Shown here piece by piece: positions 40,800-48,237 of a stretch of DNA of 48,237 bases (its first letter is position 1; each line of letters begins with the position of its first letter). A model generated the notes under the pieces. It had not been told where the DNA came from and did no database searches. It was given only the letters and a program-made list of their open reading frames with translations. The DNA lies in assembly GCF_000722875.1 (NCBI RefSeq), contig NZ_JFHR01000043.1, forward strand, positions 1 through 48,237, given 5' to 3'. The translations under genes and the position numbers were made by a program. This DNA comes from Sphingobium chlorophenolicum. Lineage in GTDB: Bacteria > Pseudomonadota > Alphaproteobacteria > Sphingomonadales > Sphingomonadaceae.

Positions 40800-41047
40800 T
40801 AGGCAGCGTCGACAGATCAGAATGTCTGGAAATGGCCAGGAGCGGACGCTTAATCCTCCCTACGCGCAGCGTGGGGAGGGGGACCGCGCGAAGCGTGGTG
40901 GAGGGGAAGATTCGGAGGTTGTGCCCCATTCCCCTCCACCACGCTTCGCGCGGTCCCCCTCCCCATCTCCCGATGGGGAGGAATAGGATAGGTCCGCTTT
41001 CCACCCAATCACTCAGCCCGGCGAGTCTTGAATTTGCCCACGCTGCC
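40800..41047. repeat. MITE-like intergenic element, copy 4, with 36-bp perfect inverted repeat
   Basis: The left end TAGGCAGCGTCGACA (40800 on) and the right end GAATTTGCCCACGCTGCC (41030-41047) are degenerate terminal inverted repeats of the family seen at 10.8, 17.7 and 19.9 kb. Inside, 40873-40908 and 40929-40964 form a perfect 36-bp inverted repeat with a 20-nt loop. The GGAATAGGATAGGTCCGC block (about 40979-40997) is shared with copy 1. It occupies the gap between the convergent DUF4142 and small acidic protein genes. Confidence 0.72.
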
Positions 41048-41070
41048 GAGGCTCTCCACCTCCCTCATTC

Positions 41071-41268
41071 TCAGCTTCCGGCTTTGGTGTTGATGGGAGG
41101 TGCCAGCGGGTTGGGATCCTTGCCTTCGCCCTTTTCGACATTTTCCGCCGCTTCGTCGTCGGCGTCGCTGGTTTTTCCGCCGGGCGATCCCTGTTCGGGC
41201 GGAGGGACGTCATTGCGGCCCTCTACAGGGTCTTCGGATGATCCGCCATTTTGTCTGTCTTCTTGCAT
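41071..41268 (-). CDS. Small acidic hydrophilic protein
   Basis: This 65-residue protein starts eight bases after AAGGAG. It is rich in Glu, Asp, Gly, Asn and Pro (MQEDRQNGGSSEDPVEGRND) with no hydrophobic segment, so it is probably cytoplasmic and intrinsically disordered. No family is recognised. It is the last gene of the katE-hemerythrin-lipoprotein run. Proteins of this kind are common among general-stress genes, which fits the context but is inference. Confidence 0.65.
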   Translation of the reverse strand: MQEDRQNGGSSEDPVEGRNDVPPPEQGSPGGKTSDADDEAAENVEKGEGKDPNPLAPPINTKAGS

Positions 41269-41296
41269 GTCGCTCTCCTTGGACTGTCGAAGGCGG

Positions 41297-41569
41297 CTAT
41301 CGCCCTGAACCATTTTGCGTTGCCGACCCCGTCGCGGAAGAACCCGGCGTGGAGGAGGGGCTCTCGGAAGCCGACACCGCCCCCCGCGTGCTGGTTTCGC
41401 CGTCAGTCATGGCGCTGCCCGCGCCTTCTCCGGGAACGCCGTCGGGCACGGTGCCGGCGGACATGTTGCTGGGCGCGAAGGTGGAATCGCCCGAATCGGC
41501 CTGATCCGACGGAGCGCAGCTTGCCGCCGCGGGCAGGAGCAGGACTATCAACAGGGATTTGCGCATCAT
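41297..41569 (-). CDS. Small Ser/Gly-rich lipoprotein
   Basis: This 90-residue protein starts with MMRKSLLIVLLLPAAASC, a lipoprotein signal with Cys in the lipobox. A low-complexity tail rich in Ser, Gly, Thr and Ala follows (GAVSASESPSSTPGSSATGS). GGAG lies five bases before the first of the two Mets. No domain is recognised. It lies 61 bases downstream of the hemerythrin gene on the same strand, probably in the same operon. Its composition resembles the lipoprotein at 39.9 kb, though not closely enough to call them paralogues. Confidence 0.7.
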   Translation of the reverse strand: MMRKSLLIVLLLPAAASCAPSDQADSGDSTFAPSNMSAGTVPDGVPGEGAGSAMTDGETSTRGAVSASESPSSTPGSSATGSATQNGSGR

Positions 41570-41630
41570 GGTTTCTCCGGTTGCCCTGACGCGCCCTGCG
41601 GCGGTCATGACGATTTTCCTATTTACCGGT

Positions 41631-42167
41631 TCAGGCCAGGCCGGTGCTGTAGCGCTTCGTCTCTTCGCGATAGCGCTGCGTCATCCGGGCCTGAACGTCG
41701 GGCGGCAGTTCCTCATGCAGCTTGAGGAAGCGGCTGCCTTCCTCCTCATAGATGTGGTGCGCGACCGCGCCCCGCAGATGATCGAGCTTGTCGGTCCAGT
41801 CCTGCGAGAGAGGATCGAGTTCCTCCAGCAACGCGACCTGTACCTTGGCGGCCTGCTGCTCCTGATAGCTCATGCCCATCGGGCCTTTGTGATCGTGCGA
41901 CAGTTGCGGATAGACGACCGCTTCCTCCGCCATCGAATGGCCGGTCAGCAATGCGCCGAGTTCCTTGAGCGCGGTCGTGCGCTCGCCCGCATCGGTCGCT
42001 GCCTCCGCTCTGTCGAACGCGGCGTCGATCTGCTCATGATGGGTCAGGATCTGGTCGAGCCAGTCGCCGCTCATGGCGGTCCGACGCGCCTCTTCCCTTG
42101 CCTTGATGCGCGTTTCCGCGCTTTCCGGCGGCGTCACCGCTGCGATCACTTTATCCAGTACGGACAT
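41631..42167 (-). CDS. Hemerythrin HHE cation-binding domain protein
   Basis: This 178-residue protein has the His/Glu iron-site pattern of hemerythrin-like proteins in order: ILTHHEQIDAAF, GHSMAEEAVVYPQL and HLRGAVAHHIYEEEGSRF. Such proteins bind a di-iron centre and O2, NO or peroxide, or handle iron. AAAGGAG precedes the ATG. It starts 29 bases after the catalase stop, so the two are co-transcribed; this supports a role in oxidative or general stress. It lacks a signal peptide and is cytoplasmic. Confidence 0.92.
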   Translation of the reverse strand: MSVLDKVIAAVTPPESAETRIKAREEARRTAMSGDWLDQILTHHEQIDAAFDRAEAATDAGERTTALKELGALLTGHSMAEEAVVYPQLSHDHKGPMGMSYQEQQAAKVQVALLEELDPLSQDWTDKLDHLRGAVAHHIYEEEGSRFLKLHEELPPDVQARMTQRYREETKRYSTGLA

Positions 42168-42196
42168 GGACAGGCTCCTTTATCGTTGGGTGGTTG

Positions 42197-44383
42197 TCAG
42201 GCTCCCGGCTGTTTGGGTGGCGCTATTTTGGGCTGCGCGGCAAGGAAGCCCGCCGCGTCCAGATCCACCTTATATTTGCGCTCCCACAGACGCAGTGCGC
42301 CGCAGGTCTTGAGGAAGCTGGCGATGGTTTCGGCATTGGAAAGAAGGATCAAGCCTTCGTCCATGTCCGCTTCGCCGATGCCTGCCGCGTCGATCAGCGG
42401 CAACGCGTCCTCGATGTAGCCGATGAACTTGGCATGGGCATAAGCGTCGCTCACAAAATCCTTGGCGGTCTTGTCCAGCGCGAGTTGCGCCGCGCCATCG
42501 GGGGCCAGCAGCAGGACGACCGCATCGTACAAGACCGAAGGGCCACCATCGATCTTCTGCTTGGCCTCCACCTGGCTGCCGTCGTCCAGCGTCGCACCGG
42601 CAATTTTCGGCGCGATGATTTCATAGACGGCGCCGGCGGCCTTCACGCCCGCGACCAGCGCCTTGAGCAGCTTTGCCGGCGCCTCGTCACTGACCAATAT
42701 GCCCAGTTTGCGGCCAGCAAAGCTTTCCGGTCCACGCGCCACGATGCTGAGCGCAGGCGAGGGTGGAAGATCGGTGCGCGCGGGCACAGCCGCCTGCACG
42801 GGTTCAGGTAGGGCGGGCAGGCCCAGGCCGTCCGCGACCACCGTCGCCAGCGTTTGATCGATATGGCGCAGGTGGCCGACGATCCGTTCGCGAATGTCGA
42901 TCCGCTCGCATTTCGACAGTTCGAATACCAGCGCGTCGCCGATATGCTTCTGTTCGATGGGCGTCTGGCTGATGAAGAATTGCCGCGCCTGGCTATAATG
43001 ATCCGCGAAGGTCTCGGAGCGGATCTGCGCCTTGCGGCCATTCACCTCTTCCGCGAAATGGCGATAACCGGTGTTCGGGTCGGCGCGCGGATTATTTTCC
43101 CCCGCCGCCCAGCTATTGGGCTCATAATTTACGCGCCCTTTCGGGTTGCGCATCGCCATATGGCCGTCCTGCTGGAAATTGTGGAAGGGGCATCCCTTGG
43201 GCGCGTTGATCGGGATATGGGTGAAATTCGGACTGCCGAGGCGCTTCAACTGGGTATCCAGATAGGAGAAGTTGCGCCCCTGAAGCAGCGGGTCATTGGA
43301 AAAGCCGATGCCCGGCACCACATTTTGCGTGCAGAAGGCGACCTGCTCGGTCTCGGCGAAGAAATTGTCGACACGGTTGTCGAGGACGAAGCGGCCGACG
43401 ATGCGGACCGGGACCTGTTCCTCCGGGATGATCTTGGTCGGATCGAGCACGTCGAACTCGAAACTGTCGGCGAAGTCGTCATCGAAGATCTGGACGCCGA
43501 AATCCCATTCGGGCGGGCTGCCGAGATCGATCGCATCCCACAGGTCGCGGCGATGGAAGTCGGGATCGGCACCGTTGATCTTGACCGCTTCGTTCCACAG
43601 CACCGATTGCAGGCCCTGTCTGGGCTTGAAGTGAAATTTGACGAAGACGGCCTTCCCCTCTGCGTTGATGAGGCGAAAGCTGTGGACGCCAAAGCCTTCC
43701 ATGAAGCGATAGGAGCGCGGGATCGCGCGATCCGACATCGTCCACATGATCATGTGCATGGATTCCGGCGTCAGGCCGATGAAGTCCCAGAAATTGTCAT
43801 GCGCGGTCTGCGCCTGCGGGAAGCCGCGATCCGGTTCCTGCTTGGCCGCATGGACCAGATCGGGGAACTTGATCGCGTCCTGGATGAAGAAGACCGGAAT
43901 ATTATTGGCGACAATGTCCCAATTGCCTTCCTTCGTGTAGAATTTGGCGGCGAAGCCGCGCACGTCGCGGGCCAGGTCGAACGAGCCCTTGTTACCGGCA
44001 ACGGTCGAGAAGCGGACGAACATCGGCGTCCTTTCGCCCACTTCGGTCAGGATTTTGGCGGTAGTGAACTCTTCCAGGCTCTCCGTCAGCGTGAAGGTGC
44101 CATGCACGCCGAAGCCGCGTGCATGAACCACGCGCTCAGGAATGCGCTCATGGTCGAAATGGAAGATTTTCTCGCGGAAGTGGAAATCCTCCAGCAGCGT
44201 CGGACCACGCTCGCCAGCGCGCAGGCTGTTCTGGTCGTCCGCGACTGGGACGCCTTGCTGGGTCGTGAGGACCGGGCTGCCGCCGTCCGGCAGTTGATGC
44301 AGTTCACCGCCAGAGCCGGTCTCCGTTTCAAACGTGCCGGCCTGCGCCGCCGCGCCCTTGTCCTGACCGATCTTCTGCGCCAT
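42197..44383 (-). CDS. katE: Large-subunit catalase, HPII type
   Basis: This 728-residue clade 2 catalase converts hydrogen peroxide to water and oxygen. It shows the distal His ([11 protein letters not shown]), Asn ([12 protein letters not shown]), and the proximal heme Tyr region ([15 protein letters not shown]). The extra C-terminal flavodoxin/glutamine-amidotransferase-like domain that marks the large enzymes is present ([19 protein letters not shown] onward, from about residue 560). A strong AAGGAGG precedes the ATG. It is first in a run katE, hemerythrin, lipoprotein, acidic peptide. The 215-base region upstream includes GGAAC on the minus strand (44482-44478), weakly like an EcfG general-stress -35 box, but the matching -10 (GCTT) is poor. 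Confidence 0.96.
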   Translation of the reverse strand: MAQKIGQDKGAAAQAGTFETETGSGGELHQLPDGGSPVLTTQQGVPVADDQNSLRAGERGPTLLEDFHFREKIFHFDHERIPERVVHARGFGVHGTFTLTESLEEFTTAKILTEVGERTPMFVRFSTVAGNKGSFDLARDVRGFAAKFYTKEGNWDIVANNIPVFFIQDAIKFPDLVHAAKQEPDRGFPQAQTAHDNFWDFIGLTPESMHMIMWTMSDRAIPRSYRFMEGFGVHSFRLINAEGKAVFVKFHFKPRQGLQSVLWNEAVKINGADPDFHRRDLWDAIDLGSPPEWDFGVQIFDDDFADSFEFDVLDPTKIIPEEQVPVRIVGRFVLDNRVDNFFAETEQVAFCTQNVVPGIGFSNDPLLQGRNFSYLDTQLKRLGSPNFTHIPINAPKGCPFHNFQQDGHMAMRNPKGRVNYEPNSWAAGENNPRADPNTGYRHFAEEVNGRKAQIRSETFADHYSQARQFFISQTPIEQKHIGDALVFELSKCERIDIRERIVGHLRHIDQTLATVVADGLGLPALPEPVQAAVPARTDLPPSPALSIVARGPESFAGRKLGILVSDEAPAKLLKALVAGVKAAGAVYEIIAPKIAGATLDDGSQVEAKQKIDGGPSVLYDAVVLLLAPDGAAQLALDKTAKDFVSDAYAHAKFIGYIEDALPLIDAAGIGEADMDEGLILLSNAETIASFLKTCGALRLWERKYKVDLDAAGFLAAQPKIAPPKQPGA

Positions 44384-44598
44384 GCGAACTCCTCCTTATC
44401 TCGATCAACATCAGGGCTATCAAGGGGATGCGCCGCTCCGGCGCCGTTGGAGCGAGAAAGCGCGCAGCCCGGCCTATGTTCCGCGCAAATGAGCGTGGAC
44501 TGATTTGCATCAGTGAGATTTCCGGCAATGCGCGCGACACTGATCCAGATAAGCCTGCTCGTGAGGAACAAACTTTGTCCCCGCGCCTTTTGAGCGGG

Positions 44599-46659
44599 AT
44601 GGTTTCACCATCCAGTCCTCTTCCGGTTCGTGGCGCGCGGAACAAAGATCTGCCTGCCTATGTCGGCAACGGGCTTGTCGGTCTTCGGATATGCGAAGTG
44701 CCGATCCTGCCGGGTTCGGCGATCCTGAACGGCGTGGTCGGCCTTCACGCTGAGGAGCTCCTGGAAGCGGCGATCCCGGTGCCCTATCCGCTCTGCGGCG
44801 ACATCGGCATCGGCGAAGCGTGGCTGTCCGAGCAGCCGTGGGCCGTCAGCGAGTTGGAGCAGAGCTACGACTTTTCTGCCGGCGAACTTTCCAGCAGCTT
44901 TCGGTTCCGGGTCGGCGAACACTCGCTTCTTGCGCGGATCACGACCTTTGCCAGCCGTAGCGATCCCGCACTCGTCCTTCAACAGGTCGAATTAACCTCC
45001 GAGTCTGCCTGTCAGGTGAGGCTGCGCGCGACAATAGGGACCGCAAATGTGCGAGGACACGCCGCCAGGCGAATGATCGGCGCGGAAGCGCAGGCGGGAG
45101 ACGGCGCCCTGCTCTGGATTCCCGAAGGGGGAATGAGTAGCTGCGGCATCGCCTTTTCCAGCGAGTGCAGGAGTGCGGAGGAGCAACCGCAATTTCGGCA
45201 GAAACATGGTTCGGGGCCGCTCATCAAGGAATATCGGGTTAAGCTGAAGCGAGGCAGGCCCGCCCGCTTGCAACAGGTTTCCGCAATGATCCCGTCCATC
45301 GTGCATCATCAGCCGGACGAGGAAGCGGTCCGCCGTCTGGCGAAGGGTCTCGCCTTGGGATTCGACAGGCTGCGGGCGCTCAATCGCGAACATTGGCAGG
45401 AAATATGGCAGGGGCGCATCCTCGTCGAAGGCGCAAGCAGCGATCATCAGCGGCTCATCGACGCGGGCTTCTTCTACCTCAACAGTTCGGCGCACAGATC
45501 ATCCCCGGCCGCGACATCCATGTTCGGCCTCGCGAGCTGGCCCGGCTATAATTATTATTACGGCCATGTGATGTGGGACATCGACGCCTTCTGCGTCCCG
45601 CCCTTGTTGTTGGTCCAGCCGGGAGCGGCGCAGAGTCTGCTCGACTTTCGCGCACGGCATGTCGATGCGGCCAGGGCTTATGCGAAGCTCGACGGTCATG
45701 ATGGCATGCGCTTTCCCTGGCAGGCGGCGCCCCGTTCGGGGGAGGAGGCGACCCCTGGCGCCGCTCCTGCGGCGGCCAACGCTGCGCATGTGTCTCTGCA
45801 TGTCGCCCGCGCCTTTGCCTTGCACGCCGATGTCACAGGGGACAGTCGCTATTTGCGGGCCCAAGGCTGGCCGATCCTGTCCGGCGTGGCCGACTGGCTT
45901 GCGGCTCGCATATCGATGACCGATCGCGGGGCGAATCTGCTGCGCGCGACCGGTCCGGCCGAGGTTCCCGATCCGCCGGACAATGACAGCTTCACGCTGA
46001 TGACTGCCTGCGACTTGCTGCGCCGCGCGATCCGTCTGGCGAAGTCGATCGATGCCGAGGTGCCTGCGTCATGGCACAGGCTGCTGGATCGCATTCGGTT
46101 GCCGGTGCGGAGCGACGGCGTGATCGCCCCGCACCGGGATTTCCGCGTCGATGAGGAGAAAGGCGCGACGCCGTCGTCGCTGGCCGGGCTGTTTCCGATG
46201 CATTATCCCGCGTCCGATCGGGAAAGGAAGGCGACGCTGGACTTCTTCCTTGCGCGCTGGCGCGACTATGTCGGATCGCCCATGCTGCCTGCCTTCTATC
46301 CAGCCTGGGCCGCCATGGCCGGAGACAGAGGCCTGGCGCTCGCATTGTTCGAGGAAGGCTATGCCGCTTATGACAAGGGACGCTTCCACCAATGCTTGGA
46401 ATATAGGGAAGATCATCCCGATTCAAAGGTTCCGGCAGGTCCATTCATGGCCAATATCGGCGGGATGCTGATGACGATGCTCATGGGATTGCCGGGACTG
46501 GAGATAACGGGAGAGAAGCCTGCCGCGTGGGCGCGGCGCGCGGTCGTGCTCCCCTCGGGCTGGAAGAGCATTTCCGTCGACCGCCTCTGCGCTGGCGGCC
46601 GGCCGATGCGCCTTGTCGCGGAACATGGCAAAGAATGCGCGAGGCTGGTTCCGACCTAG
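44599..46659 (+). CDS. Glycoside hydrolase family 65-like protein
   Basis: This protein of about 686 residues resembles GH65 glycosidases, especially the branch related to protein-glucosylgalactosylhydroxylysine glucosidase. Features include RNKDLPAYVGNGLVGLR at the N-terminus, YYYGHVMWDIDAFCVPPLLL (the GHxFWDxE/D-type motif) and PFMANIGGMLMTMLMGLPGL near the end. No signal peptide is visible. The start is uncertain: ATG 44599, TTG 44575 (with GAGGAA upstream) and ATG 44476 are all in frame. It is divergent from katE. Members hydrolyse or phosphorolyse alpha-glucosides; the substrate here is unknown. Confidence 0.83.
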   Translation: MVSPSSPLPVRGARNKDLPAYVGNGLVGLRICEVPILPGSAILNGVVGLHAEELLEAAIPVPYPLCGDIGIGEAWLSEQPWAVSELEQSYDFSAGELSSSFRFRVGEHSLLARITTFASRSDPALVLQQVELTSESACQVRLRATIGTANVRGHAARRMIGAEAQAGDGALLWIPEGGMSSCGIAFSSECRSAEEQPQFRQKHGSGPLIKEYRVKLKRGRPARLQQVSAMIPSIVHHQPDEEAVRRLAKGLALGFDRLRALNREHWQEIWQGRILVEGASSDHQRLIDAGFFYLNSSAHRSSPAATSMFGLASWPGYNYYYGHVMWDIDAFCVPPLLLVQPGAAQSLLDFRARHVDAARAYAKLDGHDGMRFPWQAAPRSGEEATPGAAPAAANAAHVSLHVARAFALHADVTGDSRYLRAQGWPILSGVADWLAARISMTDRGANLLRATGPAEVPDPPDNDSFTLMTACDLLRRAIRLAKSIDAEVPASWHRLLDRIRLPVRSDGVIAPHRDFRVDEEKGATPSSLAGLFPMHYPASDRERKATLDFFLARWRDYVGSPMLPAFYPAWAAMAGDRGLALALFEEGYAAYDKGRFHQCLEYREDHPDSKVPAGPFMANIGGMLMTMLMGLPGLEITGEKPAAWARRAVVLPSGWKSISVDRLCAGGRPMRLVAEHGKECARLVPT

Positions 46660-46697
46660 GACCGATCGACATTCAGCCCGTGGCGGCCTGCAAATGG

Positions 46698-46791
46698 TTG
46701 AAGCGAGACACCTGACTCGCTTCAATTTCCGTGCTTCCGGTGCTCACTTACTGAAGTATGCTGCGTAGAAACGAGTCACGTGCCTCGTTTC
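46698..46791. other. Twin hairpins with a compensatory base-pair change
   Basis: In the 379-base gap after the GH65 gene, TTGAAGCGAG (46698-46707) pairs with CTCGCTTCAA (46716-46725). GAAACGAG (46768-46775) pairs with CTCGTTTC (46784-46791). Both loops are 8 nt. The stems are homologous and differ at one pair, G-C in the first and A-T in the second. Between them is a small TACT/AGTA hairpin. The rest of the gap to 46899 shows only short palindromes (CGAGATTCTCG near 46791-46801, GCGCTAAAGCGC near 46867-46878). Confidence 0.55.
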
Positions 46792-46899
46792 GAGATTCTC
46801 GAATCCACTATTTTCGCCGCGCCCTGATCTGAATCCCCACACACCCTAAAGTGGGCTTGGAGCCTTGCGCTAAAGCGCTTTGAAGGTTTTCGCCCGCCC

Positions 46900-47040
46900 C
46901 TATGCGAGCACCGGGTTGGTTGCTTCAATCGCCTCGCGCTCGGTTTGCGCGCCCAACAATAGCGGTACGGCCATAACTTCGCTTTGCAGAAGGTCCGGCA
47001 GCTCGTCTAAAGGCAGGCCGTCAGGATTTTGAACCACCAT
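46900..47040 (-). CDS. Possible small protein divergent from rlmJ
   Basis: A 46-codon frame from ATG 47040 to TAG 46900 encodes MVVQNPDGLPLDELPDLLQS and ends with EAIEATNPVLA. The composition looks protein-like (acidic, amphipathic), but its start overlaps the rlmJ start on the other strand by two bases and it has no clear ribosome-binding site. It may be the tail of a lost gene brought in with rlmJ. No family is recognised. Confidence 0.25.
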   Translation of the reverse strand: MVVQNPDGLPLDELPDLLQSEVMAVPLLLGAQTEREAIEATNPVLA

Positions 47041-47869
47041 GAATTATCGCCATTCCTTCCATGCTGGCAATAGCGCCGATGTCGTAAAGCACGGCCTGCT
47101 GATCGCCCTGGTACGGGCTTTGCAGCACAAGCCGGGGCCGCTGACCCTGATCGACACCCATGCCGGCTGCGGGTTGTACGATCTTGGCGGCGACGAAGCG
47201 CGACGCACCGGCGAAGCCACGCAGGGCGTGCTGCGGGTCTTTGCCGATCCGAACCCCTTGCTGGACGATTACCGCGCCGCCGTACGGGCGGTGAATGTGG
47301 GTGACGAGCCGCATCTGTACCCCGGCTCACCGCGGTTTCTGGCCCAGCTTTTGCGCCCGCAGGATTTCCTGATCCTGAACGAAAAGCACCCGGAAGACGC
47401 TTACGCGCTGCGCGGCGCGATACGGGATACCGGCGCGGCCGTGCATCAACGCGACGCCTACGAACTCTGGCTGGCTATGCTGCCGCCCCGCACCGCGCGC
47501 GGCGTGGTGGTGGTCGACCCGCCCTACGAACAGCCGGACGAACGCGCCCGCATCACCGCCACCCTCGCCGCCGCTTACCGCAAATGGGCGCATGGCGTGA
47601 CGGTGATCTGGTATCCGCTGAAAGACAGCGCCACGCATTGGCGGTGGAAGCAGCAGCTACGCAAGCTGGGCATCCCGAAATTGCTGCTGGTGGAGCATTG
47701 GCTATACGATAGCGAGCAACCCGGAATCTACAACGGCGCGGGCCTCTATATCGTCAATCCGCCCTACGCTTTCACACAGGCACTCCCGCCACTGTTGGAG
47801 GCTCTGCGCGCAGCGTTAGCGCCCGAAGGGCATAAGGGCGAGATTATATCCGGTTGGTTGGGCGATTAA
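47039..47869 (+). CDS. rlmJ: 23S rRNA (adenine(2030)-N(6))-methyltransferase RlmJ
   Basis: This 276-residue protein begins MNYRHSFHAGNSADVVKHGL, the RlmJ signature. It continues with a SAM motif (LIDTHAGCGLYDL), GSPRFLAQLLRPQD and the catalytic DPPY (VVVVDPPYEQPDE), all matching the enzyme that methylates N6 of A2030 in 23S rRNA. Tyr is encoded by TAC in 10 of 13 cases, unlike neighbours (for example pobA uses TAC in 4 of 14), hinting at recent acquisition. There is no clear Shine-Dalgarno site. It stands alone at the window end between unrelated sequences. Confidence 0.93.
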   Translation: MNYRHSFHAGNSADVVKHGLLIALVRALQHKPGPLTLIDTHAGCGLYDLGGDEARRTGEATQGVLRVFADPNPLLDDYRAAVRAVNVGDEPHLYPGSPRFLAQLLRPQDFLILNEKHPEDAYALRGAIRDTGAAVHQRDAYELWLAMLPPRTARGVVVVDPPYEQPDERARITATLAAAYRKWAHGVTVIWYPLKDSATHWRWKQQLRKLGIPKLLLVEHWLYDSEQPGIYNGAGLYIVNPPYAFTQALPPLLEALRAALAPEGHKGEIISGWLGD

Positions 47870-47969
47870 AATAAACCCTCACTCCACCCTCCATTCGCTC
47901 AGAATGACGACTGAGGGCGTCGAGAAAACCTGCGATGCCATGGATGGAGTAAAGCTGCTGACATGCTGA

Positions 47970-48200
47970 GGGTATGATATTTTTCAAACACCCGGCCGCA
48001 GCGGCACTGTAGAGATTGATGGTTTCAAATATGATTGGGAACTCCTGAGCGAAGCCACCCCATCGGAGATCGCTGCCATGCTTGGCTGAACCGTCACGAG
48101 GTAGTGTGCGGGATGTTCTGCAAAATCCATTGAGGATTTGAGCGGCCATGGCAGGCTGGTGATGTTCAAAGTCGCCAACCCCAATGGAGCCCCACCATGA
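47970..48200 (+). pseudogene. Decayed short ORF
   Basis: One frame reads GYDIFQTPGRSGTVEIDGFK, then YDWELLSEATPSEIAAMLG, before a TGA at 48087. After another stop (TAG near 48102) the same frame continues plausibly with GRLVMFKVANPNGAPP up to a TGA at 48198. The GTVEIDG-x-x-YDWEL pattern looks like a real small conserved domain interrupted by stops. I cannot name the family. Nothing else was recognised from 47870 to the window end. Confidence 0.3.
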
Positions 48201-48237
48201 CCAGGAATGAGAATAGACCATCGATAGCGGCCGTCAA

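Noticed and set aside
40873..40964. CRISPR array or simple terminator
   Set aside because: There are no repeat-spacer units; the structure is a single large inverted repeat inside an element with terminal repeats.
44478..44482. Firm EcfG-type general-stress promoter for katE
   Set aside because: GGAAC is present on the minus strand, but the -10 at proper spacing is GCTT rather than CGTT, so the match is too weak to call as a feature.
42854..44503. A 549-codon plus-strand frame opposite katE
   Set aside because: It is a mirror of a complete catalase; no ribosome-binding site or domain supports it.
47844..48221. A 125-codon minus-strand gene at the window end
   Set aside because: The translation lacks any recognisable pattern, overlaps the rlmJ end and opposes a more protein-like plus-strand frame.

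Overview
The window looks like the chromosome of a sphingomonad (Sphingobium/Sphingomonas/Novosphingobium-type alphaproteobacterium). The grounds are high GC, Tyr mostly TAT, paired AraC and TetR regulators around aromatic or alicyclic degradation genes, a PobA/PobR pair, and GC-rich palindromic intergenic repeats. This rests on recognition from memory; no search was run.

Region 1 (1-20.8 kb) opens with a cut-off metallophosphoesterase and is otherwise a catabolic island. It holds an aldehyde dehydrogenase and HSL-type esterase pair, a Baeyer-Villiger monooxygenase with a cytochrome P450, a CoA-transferase/thiolase-like/enoyl-CoA hydratase operon with overlapping ends, an acyl-CoA synthetase overlapping a second P450, and a short-chain dehydrogenase. 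Five regulators are interspersed: two AraC, two paralogous TetR and one MalT-type LuxR. The enzymes can be ordered as hydroxylation (P450), oxidation to ketone (SDR), Baeyer-Villiger oxidation to an ester or lactone, hydrolysis, aldehyde oxidation, CoA activation and beta-oxidation-like cleavage. This suggests degradation of a cyclic terpenoid, steroid-like or other alicyclic compound; the substrate is not known.

Region 2 (20.9-24.7 kb) is housekeeping and aromatic metabolism: a YaiI-type protein, YaaA, then divergent pobR and pobA (4-hydroxybenzoate to protocatechuate). Region 3 (24.8-31.8 kb) is an envelope block with two tandem exported DUF4139 proteins converging on a DUF4349 lipoprotein, a large unrecognised protein and a DUF3142 lipoprotein. 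Region 4 (31.9-34.0 kb) is a gene graveyard: an intact FAD monooxygenase with remnants of a DCC-family protein, an acyl-ACP synthetase-like enzyme, an isoaspartyl peptidase and a cyanophycinase.

Region 5 (34.0-39.7 kb) has a methyltransferase and two divergent multidomain surface-sugar genes: a GH1 glycosidase fused to a dTDP-4-dehydrorhamnose-reductase-like domain, and a glycosyltransferase fused to UDP-galactopyranose mutase. Region 6 (39.9-46.7 kb) is a stress block: two lipoproteins, a katE-hemerythrin-lipoprotein-acidic peptide operon and a GH65-like glycosidase. Region 7 (46.7-48.2 kb) carries twin hairpins, an rlmJ gene with foreign-looking Tyr codon use, and a decayed short ORF.

The most distinctive non-gene signal is a family of intergenic elements with terminal inverted repeats beginning TAGGC(N)GCGTGG (four copies), plus a second palindromic family beginning TAGG(C/G)CGTAAAC. 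In four places the TAG at the element edge is the stop codon of the adjoining gene.
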